Part shown: positions 33,081 to 46,854 of the stretch, in pieces
How the letters are laid out: the number at the start of each line of letters is the position of its first letter
Numbering within the stretch: position 1 is the stretch's first letter
Source of the DNA: Sclerurus mexicanus
Lineage: Eukaryota; Chordata; Aves; Passeriformes; Furnariidae
Direction: 5' to 3'
DNA: 64,000 nt
Assembly: GCA_013396755.1 (NCBI GenBank)
Contig: VWZF01007169.1
Coordinates: forward strand, 1-64,000
Position numbers and translations under genes: made by a program
The notes under the pieces: generated by a model
The model's input: the letters and a program-made list of their open reading frames with translations, nothing else
Told to the model about the DNA's origin: nothing
Databases searched by the model: none

Positions 33081-36000
33081 GTCATTTCATTTTCATTTTT
33101 CTACATAGACCAGGATATATGCAGGGAGACAAACTGATTTTAATTCTGACTTCTGGTGGAGAGTTGCTATGGTTAAGGCTGAGTGTGAGTTTGCATCCTA
33201 AGGTGTGAATTCTGTATTTTACATCCCCTGAGTTCAGAAAATCACCAGGAGTTACAGGATAGCTGCAGATGTGTGGTTATAACAATGTTGGAATAGACCA
33301 GCAAATTTTCAAGGGGGTAAAAAATTTGTTATCACCTTGTAATTCAAGTGCTACACCTTTGTTGTGCACAAAGCTTTTGTTCAAACTATGCTATTACAGG
33401 GACATGGTGAGGATTTTTGTTAGGAGAAGTGCAGGAAATTGAAGTTGATATTTTTTTAGACATTGGAATGTCGTGTCTTTGAATAAAGGATTTCTTTTAC
33501 TGAAGGTGGTGGTATTCCTCTGGATTTGGTCATGGTGGGACTGACTAAAAATTGCATGATTAGTGCTTCCTGGGTACTGTATCTCTAGTTTATGATAATG
33601 TTCATTTAGGTTGGTATAGTATTTCTTACCTGTCAGTACCATCAGGGTGAGGTGGCTTTTGGTTTCTATTTATGAGAAGAAAGCTTAGCTTTCTGGCCAA
33701 GAGAGTGTGGCAGTTGTGTGTCTTTTAAATACATACTGGGTTAAAGTGGTGTCAGCTGAGGTACTTTGTGCTGGTGCTCAGAACCGTCCATCTCCTCCAA
33801 GTCTGTTAGATCCCATCTGCAGGTTTTGGAGGCTGTGTGGTGTGACTCTTGCTAGGGTGGGATGAAAGGCGGTGGTGAGTCATGCTAGCACATTACGTGT
33901 CTGATAGAGTTCAAACAGGCCTGTTTGGGATCTACGTAGGGCCAGCTTGGCTTCTGTTACATGTTTTTGTCAGTTGTTAAACAGAAATCTGAATGCCTGT
34001 GTGGGATGGAGTCTTCCCTTGAAAAGGTCTGACTATGCATAGTCGTGCATTTCTGTACTGTTCTCATTGACTGAACCTGCTTCAGTGGTGCATGTTGAAG
34101 ATACCCAAATCTGTTCCTCTGAGCTGTATAGATCCTGATGACTGTGGTGTTGCAACAGTGGAAAAATGGAGTATTGGAGTTTAAGATCTTTGATTGCTGC
34201 AACAGCGTTACCAGGCAGCAGTAATGTGGTGGAATTAGCTCCAAATCCCCTCCTCTTCTCTGGCTTGTTGTAGGCTTGTGAAATCTTGACAGTCTTGTTT
34301 TCTCCTTGCTGTGCATCTAAATTTCGCCTTTCTTAGGGGAAAAGGGGTGAAGGGGAGGTTTTGTTCACTGTAGAAGTTCTTGGGAATTTTGTATCAGTGA
34401 ATATTTAAGTAATTGTTAAAATAGAGCAATAATCTATTGTCATTAATAAAAGGGAGATTCACTTTTCACTTTGCAGATCTGGAACTTTTACTGTATTTCT
34501 GAGAGTGAAAAATCAAACTTTTATATTTATTAGAGGCTGCATTCAATTTACAATGATTATATATAAAAATTTTATTCTTACACAAAGCTGAGCAAGTGCG
34601 ATCACTTCAGCATGATTATAAATTTCAGTCAGTTTCTGTTTTGTTTTTCCCTAGCTGTGTGTGTTATACTACTTCTCATTGTAGACAGAATGAATTCAAT
34701 CATTTTTTTTTCCCTTCTGTGGTAAACCCTCTAGTCTGCAGCAGTGGTGTAAAACAGGTTGTAATGATTCAGCAGTATTTTACAAAAATATATAAAAAAT
34801 GAAGAAATAGAGAACCAGTCCTGATACTTTGCCCTTTCAAATGATTAGGAGAAGGACTATCTGAGCATATTCTTTGTTACTTGTCAAATATGTATAAAAT
34901 AAATATTCTAAAATCAAAATCCTTCAGAAGTGTAGATGGAATTGTCTTCATTAGAGACTCTGGAAATGGCTAGGAGATTTTGCGGAACCCAGGGATATGC
35001 ACAAGAGGTTTAAGTATTTCACTAGCATTAGTCATACATGTAAGTTCACACTTAAATTCCTTACAGGAGGAACTTGCTACATCAGACTTAATAAATATGA
35101 AATCCTACTCAAAAATCCATCTTTATGTTGGAGTCCAGTAGAAAATTCATGCTATTGAATATGACTTTTAAAAAATACAACTTTTCAGGTCATGTTTTTT
35201 TCCAGCAGTGCCCAAGCAAGTTGCCCTATATTATGGTGTTTTGACTGTGTCGTAGTAATAATTGATGTGTTTGAAGATAGTCATAAACTCAGAAACAGTA
35301 TGTTTAAATTATATCTGCTGAATTAATAATGCAGTTGTGTTCTTAATTTGAAATAATGCTCAAAGTATAACGGGGAAGTAAGCCCATAAAGTTCACTTTG
35401 ATTCCCAAAAAGAGAAATCCAGAAATCTACCTCTGTCATTGTGATTTCATGAAATGCCATTAGATCAAGCATTTTCTCTGGAAACTATTTCTGTACATTC
35501 AAACACTCTTTCATTGTAAATTGGATGTCTATCATCAGCCTCCTTTGTTAGATAATTTTTTCCCATTTTTTTTTTTCCCAGAGATGTAGAACTTCCTGTA
35601 AACATCCTTTTTCTAGTACCAAACATGCTCACTTGAAAATTAATTTTGTTCTCTTCTTTGTTTTCCTCTTTATTATGTTGGATAGGGCTTCTATTTTCAG
35701 TTAGCCATTTAGTCACCGTGTCTTTTTTTCTATCTATGAAAAGCATGACAAAAACAAGGCAAACATTTGCATAATCAATCAAAACACTATATTTAGGGGA
35801 AGTAAACAGGAGTACCTATGAAGTGTCTCAGAGATGTGTTTTCCCATATTTTATATTAGCAACTTTACAATATCACTTGGGTTTTTTTCTGTAACAATTT
35901 CCACCCTATTTTACATATAAATATGTTTTCCATAGAAAAATACACTATTAATTTAGGTAGTAGAATAGACTCTACTAGTCTGTCTTTTTCTTGCAAAATA

Positions 36001-37029
36001 TTTATGTAACCATTTTAAATAGTCTTGCTCACCTGCATTTGAAACTTGCTTCCTTCTTCTATGTTTTGTTGATGAAAACTGCTTCTTTAGCTGTCAATGT
36101 TAGTAAGTGTTCAAAGCATTCACATTAAACCATACATTTGTTTGTATTCCTTTGTCAAAATATGAAAAAAATTGTGTCCACGTAAGAGCATCTTAAAAGG
36201 TACCCTTTAGTATGTAAAGCTTAGGGGCTATAACATTTTACTGGAGGGAGATTGATGCTTAGAGTTAATATGCACGGGGAAAAACGTTTAGAATTTAAAA
36301 AGACATGGCAATCCATGCATTGAGCAAGGATTGCTTAACTGAATGATGTAGAAATTGTCATGATGTGCTATAAATGATGCATCTCTCCAGGCTTTAATCA
36401 CCCTTCTCACAGCGGAAAGGGTCATGATTATCTGTTGCAGACTCCAAATTTATAGATCTCCTCCTGAAGAAAAAAACAACTGTCTCCCTTTTCCATTGCT
36501 GTCCAAGGAAATAAGTAGGGCTTGTTTTCAAAAGAACAGCTGCTGGGAGCATCCACCCTTTATATCAGCCTCAGCAGAGCTGAGGAACTGAGACCCGAAT
36601 TCAACTGCCTTCAGAGGCTAAGACTCAAACCATATTCCCCACATCTGAATAATGGAAATGGATCTGTCTGAGGGGACTCAGGTAAACTACAAAATTCTGC
36701 TATCCTTTTCCTAGCTTAATATTCGAAAATTTTCCTTTTTGTCTTTTGTAAAACAAAACCATGACCTTGGAGCACAATCATGAGTGATTTCTTATGAGAT
36801 CCCAGGACAGTCAATAAAAAGATGAAAAACATGAGAGCTAATACTTCACAGCCAACAGTAGTTTGCCAGGATACAGTAAAAACTATAAGCAAAAAACATG
36901 AGAAGCAAAAAGTCAAGGTATTAAAATAATTCACAAGAGAGCTCGAGACTTCTCTGCAAAGAATTTGGGTCCAAGCACCATCTGTTAATCCAATAATAGT
37001 TTGCTTCCTGACGTGACCATGATTTCATT

Positions 37030-37080
37030 TAGAGGGCCAAATTCTGTTGTGGTGTTAGTTAATGAAATTCCTTGTTCCTT
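37030..37080. mobile_element. Decayed ancient amniote repeat (fragment)
   Basis: AGAGGGCCAAATTCTGTTGT resembles the GGCCAAATTCTG block of the same old repeat type as at 33010. Short and low certainty. Confidence 0.3.
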
Positions 37081-37927
37081 AGTGAGACAGTTCCTCCTGT
37101 CTGCTAGGAATCTGCATTATGGCTTTTTAATTTATGATATTTCACATAAGGACATGTGAAGTTTATGCATTTAAAAAAAATACTTTTTTCACAGATATAA
37201 ATAACTGTGAAGCAACAGGAATAATGCATCAAGTTTAAAAGAACAACCAAGCCTCTTACTTCCAAGGTGATGTCTTTACAGATTGAAAATAAGTCAGAAC
37301 AGGAAAACTTTGAGCAGTCTTAACATGCCTACTACCTGTGTTGCAGTTCCACTCCCCTTGACAACTCATGGTAATTGGTGTTTTAGGTTGAGATTTAATA
37401 AATACTACTCAGTGTTGTGAGGTACTGCTTTACCTACTGCTTTGAAACAAATGTCAAAAGCTTGGATGAATAGGTTTTAGTTAGTTTGTTATTTGTATTC
37501 AAAAGAATATCATGGCGGTGGAATTCTGAGTTAACAGGCTAATTATGCACTACTTGACTTTGACTTTTCTTCCCTTGTGCCTGAGGAAACATCTTGTTAA
37601 CATTCTTCTTTCTGTTGAGATTAAAATAGCATCCAGTTTGTTTCATTACCAGGTTTGTGAGTGCTGTCCCTGTTTTGAAGGAAGTATTTCATCAGCCTAA
37701 GATCTGAGAATAGCTCTAACTCAAAACTTCTTTGGAGTCAGAGTTAGAACTTTATCTGAGTTACATATATGTTTTGTATTAATCCCTGTATGATGATTGA
37801 GCAATTCTTGCCATGTTTTCTTAATCAATCTTTCGCTCTGTGTATTCAATAATTTTATGACCAGAAAATTAACTTTGAATAATTAAAGCCAGCAACAAAA
37901 CTACTGGATTATTGTGAGATTGCTCTC

Positions 37928-37969
37928 AAAAACAAAAACAAACCCCCAAACAAAAACAACAACAAAAAG
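37928..37969. repeat. A/C-rich simple-sequence tract
   Basis: CAAAAA and CAA units interrupted by CCCCC. No other content. Confidence 0.75.
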
Positions 37970-40900
37970 TCAGGTCCAGTTTTAAATCATATAGGTCATG
38001 TTACCTTTGTCTTCATTGCTTAATGCTGAAGTACAACAGAATTGGGGGAAAAAGGCTTCTAAATAGAAGTATTAATACTTGAAGTTTTACATCTCTTAAA
38101 ATTTTTACAGTCTTTCTCTCTGTATTATGAAAACACAGAAATCCAACTATAATAGGAATCAAGAAATGTTTAACGAGTAACTTGTCATGTATCTTACTTT
38201 TGGGAAACAGTTTCTGAAATTCTGGATCTCTTCTAGAAATTGTATTAATTTCCCACGCCTCATTTGCTTCCTTTTTCAGTTTTGGTTTTTTTGAAAGCTG
38301 CCAATGTAGACATAGGTGTATCTTCTGTGTGCAGCTGATATACTGCATATACAGATACACCGATATAGTTCATTTCCTCTAAGCATGTGTTATAAATTCA
38401 TTTACTCACAGTTATCTTCCATTTCACCTCTTCCTCCTGAATGTGGAACTTGCCCTTTGGTGACTTTGAGAGCTCATAACTTAGGGTCTATGAGCTCTGT
38501 GTAAATTAACACAAGCACCTGGGGTGTGTGAGGAGAGGAATGAAAGTCTATTAATGGATTTCTTGCTTACTGAGGGAGTTTCTCCTCCCTCATCTCTTCC
38601 TGCAACAAGTGCAGTGAGCTCACAGATTAGCTTTTGCCTTCATTTAAGATTTTTGATGTTTTGGTCCTCTGTTAACAGAGAAGCCATTCTGAGAGCTTGC
38701 TCATTTTCGTTCTAGTTTAATTACACAGAAGTTACTGCCTGAGTTATGGGAAAAAGAGAAGAGCACTTTTTAGCAAAGAACCACTAAATGTGTCACTGGT
38801 TGAAGATACTGTGTTTAAGTGAACCCTATTTGTAACTGTAATGAATTTTTATATTTTATTTTGGACAAAGTGAGAGGAAGATAAATAGTCATAGTACTTT
38901 CTAAGTGGATAGGAATTGTAATTATATTTTCAGCTGGTTTGAACCAGAACAGTTCTGTTGCAATCCACTGAACTGCATACCTTTGCTAGATGAAAATTTC
39001 TCTTGTGGTATCTGTCTCATGATATTTCTTGATGCTCTCTTGCTGGCTTTTTCCCTTTCAACTTTCTCTACCTATCTGAATTCCAAAGTAAAGGATCAAG
39101 ACTGTTTTGAGATGAACAGATAACATTAAATTGTCAAGCTAATGAACCTTTTACTAATCAACAAGTTGATTAAGTTTCAGGAAAGGCAAACCTATTTGAC
39201 CAATAATATTGCAGAAGACATTAGAGGACCACACCTAAAATTCAACAGGTAAAGGTGGTGGTCATTTCACTTATGGAGGAGACATTCTTGAAAGAGGCTG
39301 GAGTTGCTGTAACGATAGCTGTGTTCCTAAAATGGATTTCCTGAACCAGAGCTTTCTGCATAAACAACAATTACAAGAGAGGAAGCCAAGATTTTTCTGG
39401 TAGGCTTCAGAGATATAGCCCGGAAAGGTCAGGGAAAAGTCATGGTGAGTTTAAAAAAATTGAAAATGACCTACTCTGACTCTCATTGCAAATTTGCACT
39501 CTTTCAGCTGTCGAGATTCCTTCTGGCTCTGAGATTCAAAGGAAGAGCAATATTGTACACAGGAAGCAAAATTTATAGAAAACATTTCTCTAGGTAGATG
39601 TAATGTACTTTCAGGAACATTAGTTTTGTCTAGTAATGCATTTGCTTCTGTAAACAGGCAGTAGAGTGAAGTAATAGGGCTTAGAAGCAGTCATTGCTTG
39701 ATGAAGGAAGAATGTAATTTATTTGTTGCCAGAAACAATTAAGGGTCTGCCATGCCTGGTTTGTATTATTCAGGCATTGAAATCTGTTAAATCAGTAGAT
39801 ATGCAAAAATAAAACATGAAAAGGAAACACTAGTTTTCTTATTGTTATTTCATGTGTTGCATCTGGAAACACAAGATTTGGTGTTCAAACACTGTATCAA
39901 CCTCTCTCTAAATGCCACAGCTGCTTTTTCTCCATTATTTTATATATCCTTATGTAAACATTAGTTAACCTCCCTCCTGTCTCAATGAAATATGTTTAAC
40001 AAGTAATCAATCTGAATTAACAGCAGGAGGCTTCATGCCATTCATATATTTATGAGAGATGTGTTCAGATAATTCTGTCAATATATTTGGCAGTGAAGGG
40101 AATCTGCTGCGATTCACCAGTTTCCTGGGAGAACACTCAGGGCACACATCATCTTAATTATGCAGTGTTGTTTTTAGGCCTTTGACACTTATGATGAAGT
40201 TAAAAAACAGTTCATTAGTTTCTGTTTATCAGATACTTGCGCTGATGGAGCTTTTACATTTAATCTATAAAGAAGGGCCTTTACAATTCTATCTTGAAAG
40301 ATTTTTCTACTAATACCTTTGGAGGATAGAATGGAAAGTACTTTAACAAATGCACAGTAAATAAATAATATGACTCCCAAAATTCAAACATCACAAATCA
40401 GCTGCTCAGAAGCATTCAACCTTCATTTAATATACTCAGGAATAAAATATAACAGGCATTAGCTATATGAGACAATATTTACTTGTTATGTATTGTATAG
40501 CAGCCTTTATTTTAGTTTTTATATACTGTTTTAATTGTCTAGATTTGTATCCAATTAGAATGTTTGCCTTTATTGTCCACTTATTGTAATCACTATTTTG
40601 CATTTCTCTAAAATTGAGTACTGCCCATTTGCTTAATATGAAGGAGTAGCAAATGTTGTGGTTTATTTACATGGCAGATTCAAATCCCTGCACAGAGTGA
40701 TTCCCTGTAGAGCATTAACTCTAGTTCTAGATTTAAAAATGGGGGCTGATCCTACCATGGCTGGATGAGTTTCGTAACTTGAAAACGAATTAAAACTAAT
40801 TGAATGTTTTAAGTTCTGTCCTTCACCAACTTGTAAATAATGCACACCAGTAGCAGCATTTGCTCACTAGCTGTTAGATGTCACAAATGTTGAACAGTTC

Positions 40901-42071
40901 ACCAGTGGACAGTTCACTCAACCTCCTGGAAAAACTAGAAAATATTTCCTTAAATTTCTTGAGACTTACATATTTATGACATAGACAAAGATGAGAATTC
41001 AGTATTGTTTTCCAACAATCTGAATTGCAGAAATTAGTAACATTTCTTTAAAGAAGCACTTCTGAACTTCGTGTAGAGAGCAGTTAGGAAAACTGTTGCT
41101 TTTGGGGAGCTACAAGAACAAACATTATTTCTGAGATTGCTCTGAGTTCAAAATCAAGGAACTCATCCTTTTGTCATTAGGTAGTTGTGTCTTGCATTTG
41201 CAGGTATTTTTGCTTTGTTTTTTGTTGCTTACGAGCAAGCAGATGTGAACACCAGCCCACGCCTTACTTGTAGAAAGTAAGAATTTATTCTTGCAGCAGC
41301 TGCTGTAGTGACTGGCATCTGTGTTAGTATGAGGCTTTTTCATGCATCATGGTTGTGTAATTATGGCAGGAACAGTTTTAGTGTGCCTTTGAGTATAGAC
41401 ACTCTAATAAACTCAACTGCTGTTGTAGAAGATATTTCATATTTGAAATGTATCATTTCTGTCACTTGTCTGATAGTTTCAAGTGAAATGATTTTAATCT
41501 TGGGAGTGGAACATTGTCAAAATAGTAGCCAGAATTGACTTATCGTCAGTTGATGGTCAGTGTTTCAAGCATCTTCAAGTCTGATTCCTGAGCCTAATAT
41601 GAAGAACAGATAGTATCAGTATGCTGATATCAGCACTGATCATCTGGAAGGGGAAGCTGAACTGAACTCTACTCTCTACTAACTTTTTTTTTCTGAGTCC
41701 ATGTGAATTTGCTAAAACGAATAAATAAAAAGACAAAACATTGTACTGCTTTAGGCAGGGCTAGGCAATAGTACAGGTTTGTGAGTGGTTATTTATCAAA
41801 CTGAACTGCTTTTAAATAAAAAGTTTGTGCAATTTGTGATGAGCAGGGTTATTTTGTTGATCTTGATATGCTTGGATCTGATAGTTGTTATGACTAAGTC
41901 TGCTTACTTAAAATACCATTAATTTTAATTTTTTTTTCCTAATTCAGAATTGGAAGTTGTTCAAGAGCACCAGCTAATGAAAATGAAATTAGATAATTTT
42001 GGATCTCTTTTGTTCCTTATCTGTTACTCAAGTTAGCAGTCCTCACTTCTAGAGGATATGCTTGCTTTCTT

Positions 42072-42147
42072 TAAAAAAAAGCAAAAAAGAAACCAAAACC
42101 ACAACCAAAAAACAACCAAACCAAAAAATTTAAAACCTCAAAACACC
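42072..42147. repeat. A/C-rich simple-sequence tract
   Basis: About 75 bases almost wholly A and C on the plus strand, with AACCAAAACC-like units. Confidence 0.75.
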
Positions 42148-42903
42148 ATTGTATTTTTCTTCTTGAGGAAAAGTAGGGCTTAAGAAAAAAAATCCCTTCT
42201 TTTCATATGTTTGTTTCAGTCTTGGAAAACACATTCTGATTCTTCATTCTGAGTGGAGGGATAACACTATGTCCTGGAGGTGACACCATGTTCTTTCTAG
42301 ATAGTAAAAATACAGAACATTTTGGAATGTCATTCTCCTGGGTCAATACATGCCTTTACCAGTCTTGACAAGGTGATGCTCTCAGTTAAATGTAGTTATG
42401 TTACAAAAAAAAGAATTGGACTAACATGTAACTCCAAAATAAGGTATTCAATGTGCTGTATGAGTAGAAATTGTCCTTTTCATGCAATGGTTAATTTTGA
42501 AGTGTTCATTGATCTCCTTGAGTGAAGAGATGACAGCTCTTTCAGCTGGTAGGAAAGTTTTGTTTATAGAAAAGGTTATTTCAATTTGCTACAAGCAAAT
42601 GTTTGAATAGTTCTCCCTAAGATACACAGCCATTCGATGTCTTAATGTCAGGAATAAGTAAATCCTGTAAAATTTAAATCAATTCCAAACACCAGTGGAA
42701 CTCACATTTAGGATTTCATTTCAGTTCTGTTAAAAGACGCATATTAGCCACAAAGTCTGAATCTTAAATTATGTTCCAAACTCTCAAAATTAAAAATTAT
42801 TCTCATGAAGTTGAAATTGTACTATAATGTTCTATGGTATTGAAATATAGAATTGAGTTGAATGTGCTCAAGTCCTGGGTTTATAGTGTTTAGGTTTTGC
42901 TCT

Positions 42904-42919
42904 TTTTTTTTTTTTTTTG
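42904..42919. repeat. Poly-T run (16 T)
   Basis: Sixteen consecutive T bases; further T-rich blocks follow within 60 bases. Confidence 0.85.
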
Positions 42920-43919
42920 AAAAAGATTAAATTTCCATTTCCTTTTTATTTTTTTTCCTATATATAAGTTTTCTGCAAGGGTTTTGGTAACTCTGCTTTG
43001 CTTGTGGTACTAATCCTTTTTTACAGGCTTGCCAGTCAAGTCTTGCTATGTTCATCACACTGAATTTCTTTTTCTCAGCATCAGCTAAATTTAATCACTC
43101 CCCTGAGCAGAGATGGAAATTGAACTTGCCTCCAGCACACTTCAACTCAGTAAATACTGGTGTGATAGGAGTGAGAAAATGGAAAAGGCTGAAAAACCCA
43201 CTGCACGTAATCCCTTAATCCAATATTTAGGATCCTGGGTTTGTCTGTACCAATGTTGAGTACAGTCCCAGAACAGTAAAGAAGCAGTTCAGTATTAAAA
43301 GAGATATGAGCACTATTCTTTCTGGGGAGAGTATTGGGAAGGAAAATATTTTCCTTCCTCAAAATTAGAGGTGTGGGTGCCCAAATGTTATTTATTTGTA
43401 CCATTATGATGTGAAAATTTATTTGATGGTTCCACCCTAGTTTTCCTTCCTTTGGTCCACAGCTGTCCTCTATTTAGATAACATCCGCCTTCTAAGATTT
43501 TCAATTGGCTTGCATTTGAATGATCTGATTATCTTCTGTGCTTATCAGTGTTGGTTATAGTCTCTCAGCATAATTTAGAGCCCTAAATCTGCCCAGGAGC
43601 TGAGACTGAGAGAGGAGAGAAGAAGGATAAGGAGCGAAATTTTTCTGGGGTTGAGGGATCACATCGTAGGCTGATATTTCACGTCTTTTCCTGATGCAAA
43701 CTCACCTTCTCTGTTCTGCTTATATTAGAAGTCACAAGGAAACTTGAAGGATTATTAGGTAAAATTACAAAATGAGAGCAAAGCCCCTGATTGGATTCAG
43801 TAAGCCAACCAAGTAATTCTGAAATTACTGTGACTCCCACCTAATTTTATATCTGAACATTCATATACCTGAGAATGAGTTGGAAGTTGCTTTTGCCAGC
43901 CATAGGATGATTCCAAAAT

Positions 43920-44000
43920 ATTAAAGTCCAATTCTACACTCATCTGCCCAGACATTAATCTGGAGCAATTCTGCTGAATAAAGTCCAGCCACAGAAGTGG
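43920..44000. mobile_element. Decayed ancient amniote repeat (fragment)
   Basis: AAAGTCCAATTCTACACTCA followed by ATTAATCTGGAGCAATTCTG and TGAATAAAGTCCA resembles the TAAATCTGGAGTAACTCCATTGA-type block of an old shared repeat. Confidence 0.4.
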
Positions 44001-45025
44001 TGCAAGTATGAAAGTGGTGCAAAAAAGAAAAGAACTGCCTATATGGTAGAGATCCTCCTGTTTTTCATCTTACCTCAGTGTACTTATAGTGGATGGCAGA
44101 GAGTACCCTGGCAGTGGTCTATGAATGCTGGATATGTTTCCATTGCTAAGTTAACTTTTGTATATGGGTGGAGGGGGTGTAACCTATAATTATTTTTCCA
44201 GGTATTTCAAATGTGCTCTTTCTTCTAATTCTGTTAAATACTGGAGAAGATTTGTCCATGTTTTACTACTTTTTTAGGATTAAAAGTACTTCCCTAGAGT
44301 TTTGCTGTAGCTCTTATGGGTGTGTGGAGTGTAGGTTGAAGTCTAAGCTTGTCCTGGAGCCTTTGCACTTGAAGACACCTTTTGTTTTGCTTTTAAAATG
44401 TCAGGCCCCATCTGTGCCTATCTCAGCAATGAGTTTAATATCTCCCTTACAGTCAAGTCTGGCATAGCTAAGAACTGATTCTGATTTTAAATGGGTGTAG
44501 AATAAAAGAACACTGACAGAAGATCAATGTTGAAGAAAGCACCCTCTTCCTATAATTAAAAAAAAAAATCTATTTAGTGTATCTTCTTTTTTCTTTCATA
44601 CTTTTCCCTGTGAGACCTCATGGAGGACTTGAGTGGAGGGGAAAAATGGGGTTATTGGTTGGGCTTGGTATAAGGTACATTTTGAACTGCTTTGCTCAGT
44701 TCTCTGCATGTATGGGACATTAACCCGAAAGTCACAGTGAGAAATGGCATTAACAGCATCAAGTGACTGCTGTGGTTTTTTAACTTATAATTTAAATTCT
44801 TTCTATGCACACTGTCATTCTGAGCCCTTTTTTAAGATCTCTTCTTTCGATATTATGAATCCTGACTTCATTCATGAACGCACTGGATTTGTTAAAATGA
44901 CAGCTGAAATAAAAAATTAAAATTCTTTAATTTTCCGGATAATCACTAATGCAATCTTTGAGATCCCTAGTTATTTTGATTAATTGTTGCATGATTTCAA
45001 TATTTTTGCTAAGTTAAACCTCTTG

Positions 45026-45068
45026 GGGTTGTTGTTGTTGTTGGGTTTTTTTGTTTGTTTGTTTTTTG
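45026..45068. repeat. GTT / GTTT simple repeat
   Basis: (GTT)n passes into T runs and (GTTT)n. This mirrors, on the other strand, the A/C-rich tracts at 37928 and 42072. Confidence 0.8.
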
Positions 45069-46821
45069 AAATGCCAAAATTTTTCCCTGTGTCCAATATG
45101 TTGTCTCCTTCTTAGTTTAGGGAAATTGTTTTAGTAATAGATCTTTCCACAGTTTAAATTTGCCCTAAACTACAAAAGTGGTGGTGGATCGTGGTGATTC
45201 TTTAGTCAAATAGCTCCTAAGCTTGTCATCCTTCTGGCTGCTTTCCTTGAATGTGAGAGATATATTGTTGTATATCTCTGTTATAATGCTCCTCATAGGG
45301 CAGTGCAGCAATTTCTAATAGCACAGAGCAGCACTGAACATTTTCTGATAGGTAGCAATTTTGAAAATGAAATTTATGGCTAAATGAGTGATTAGTACTT
45401 CTAGCAAGAATGTTAAGAACATCATGAATTCTGTCCTAGGAGTGCCAGATAACTTTTCAAGACTATTAAGGAAGGCTTTGTGTCTATAAAGTTTGGATGT
45501 ATGTACAGTTTTGGCTGTGGACCAAGATGTATGAAAACAAGAGTTCAGATACGCCAGATCTCTCGTCTTAATCTAACATAATACTCTGTCCATGGTGTCA
45601 TTTGCCTTGAGACACAGTCTCACCCCATGTGCACTTCAAGCTGTCCAAAACAATACACTTCGATAAGTCTGAGCTAATAACCCTCATTCAGGAGTATACT
45701 GCCTGTGGCTAAAAGCTGCACCCACACATATATAGCTACATGTATTACAACTGGTTGCATGTAAACAGAACTGTCCAGACAGCAGGTGGAATGTCAGCTT
45801 GTGAGAAATCGGTCAGACACCCCCTCACTCAAATTTAAGCATGAAAGTGATTCTACTGAAGCATCAATACTGCCATGAACACATGATGTACCACAATAAA
45901 TATAGGATTTGAGTGTTTCACTAGTGTGGTCATAAACAACACTAGACCCAGTAAGGTCATTCTCCAGTGACTGCCTCATTTGTTTGTGTAGCTTTTATGC
46001 TTTCTTTCTTTCCCTTTTGTAAATAAATTAGCCAGCTCTTTTGCAGGGAGTGGTTGCTCTTCAAAAGGACAGGCAAGATAAAAATGTGATCAATACATTG
46101 TTGCTAGTCTAGCTATCCAAATAGAGCCCCATATTTCCTGTGTTACCAGGAGTCTTGCTCAACCCTTGATCACTGTATTTATTGTTTCTTGTTTTGAGAT
46201 AGAAATGCTGTAGGGAAATCGTACTTATTATCCATTATATACTATACATTGTACTTAATTTTTTCCTGCAGAGTAGGGAAGATAGGTCACCTTACTGCTC
46301 CTGAGTTGCATACAGTATGTGTGTGCAGTTTACTTAGCATAGCTTAGCCACTCAGTTGGAGAACTGGAAAGTTGAAGAAAACTAGCCACATAGTGTCCTG
46401 GGGAAGAGGAAGGAAAGGAAAAGATATCCTCAATTTCTTAATCACTAGTAAACTGGAACCTGGGTTTGACTGGAACTTAGGTAGGAATATAAAAAGACTT
46501 GGTAAGTAACACACCTATCATCCAGTCTCTTCCCTGCCCCACTGCCCAAGTATTCTGAAAAGGAATATATTTTTTTTTTAATTTTTTTTTTCTGGGAAGA
46601 GTCCCTGAAGAGACCTCGTGGTTTCTGGTAGTTTGCAGGCAAGTCAATTTTCTCAGAAGAGCAGTAAAATATGAAATAATGCTGATGTATTTTTTATCTG
46701 CTGTCAGCTTTCAGGTTCTGTACTTGTCAAATCACCTTGTGTAAAGCTGGCAGAATATTTGATCAAATCTGCAAATTTAGATGTGCTTTTTATCAATAGA
46801 GCACATACAAACCCAGCAGGG

Positions 46822-46854
46822 TGGGTTTGTTTTTTTGTTTTGGGTTTTTTTTTC
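46822..46854. repeat. T/G-rich simple-sequence tract
   Basis: GTGGGTTTGTTTTTTTGTTT followed by TGGG and a run of T. No other content. Confidence 0.7.

Noticed and set aside
35465..35782. 105-codon minus-strand ORF rich in lysine and asparagine
   Set aside because: Composition follows the AT-rich background; no family similarity.
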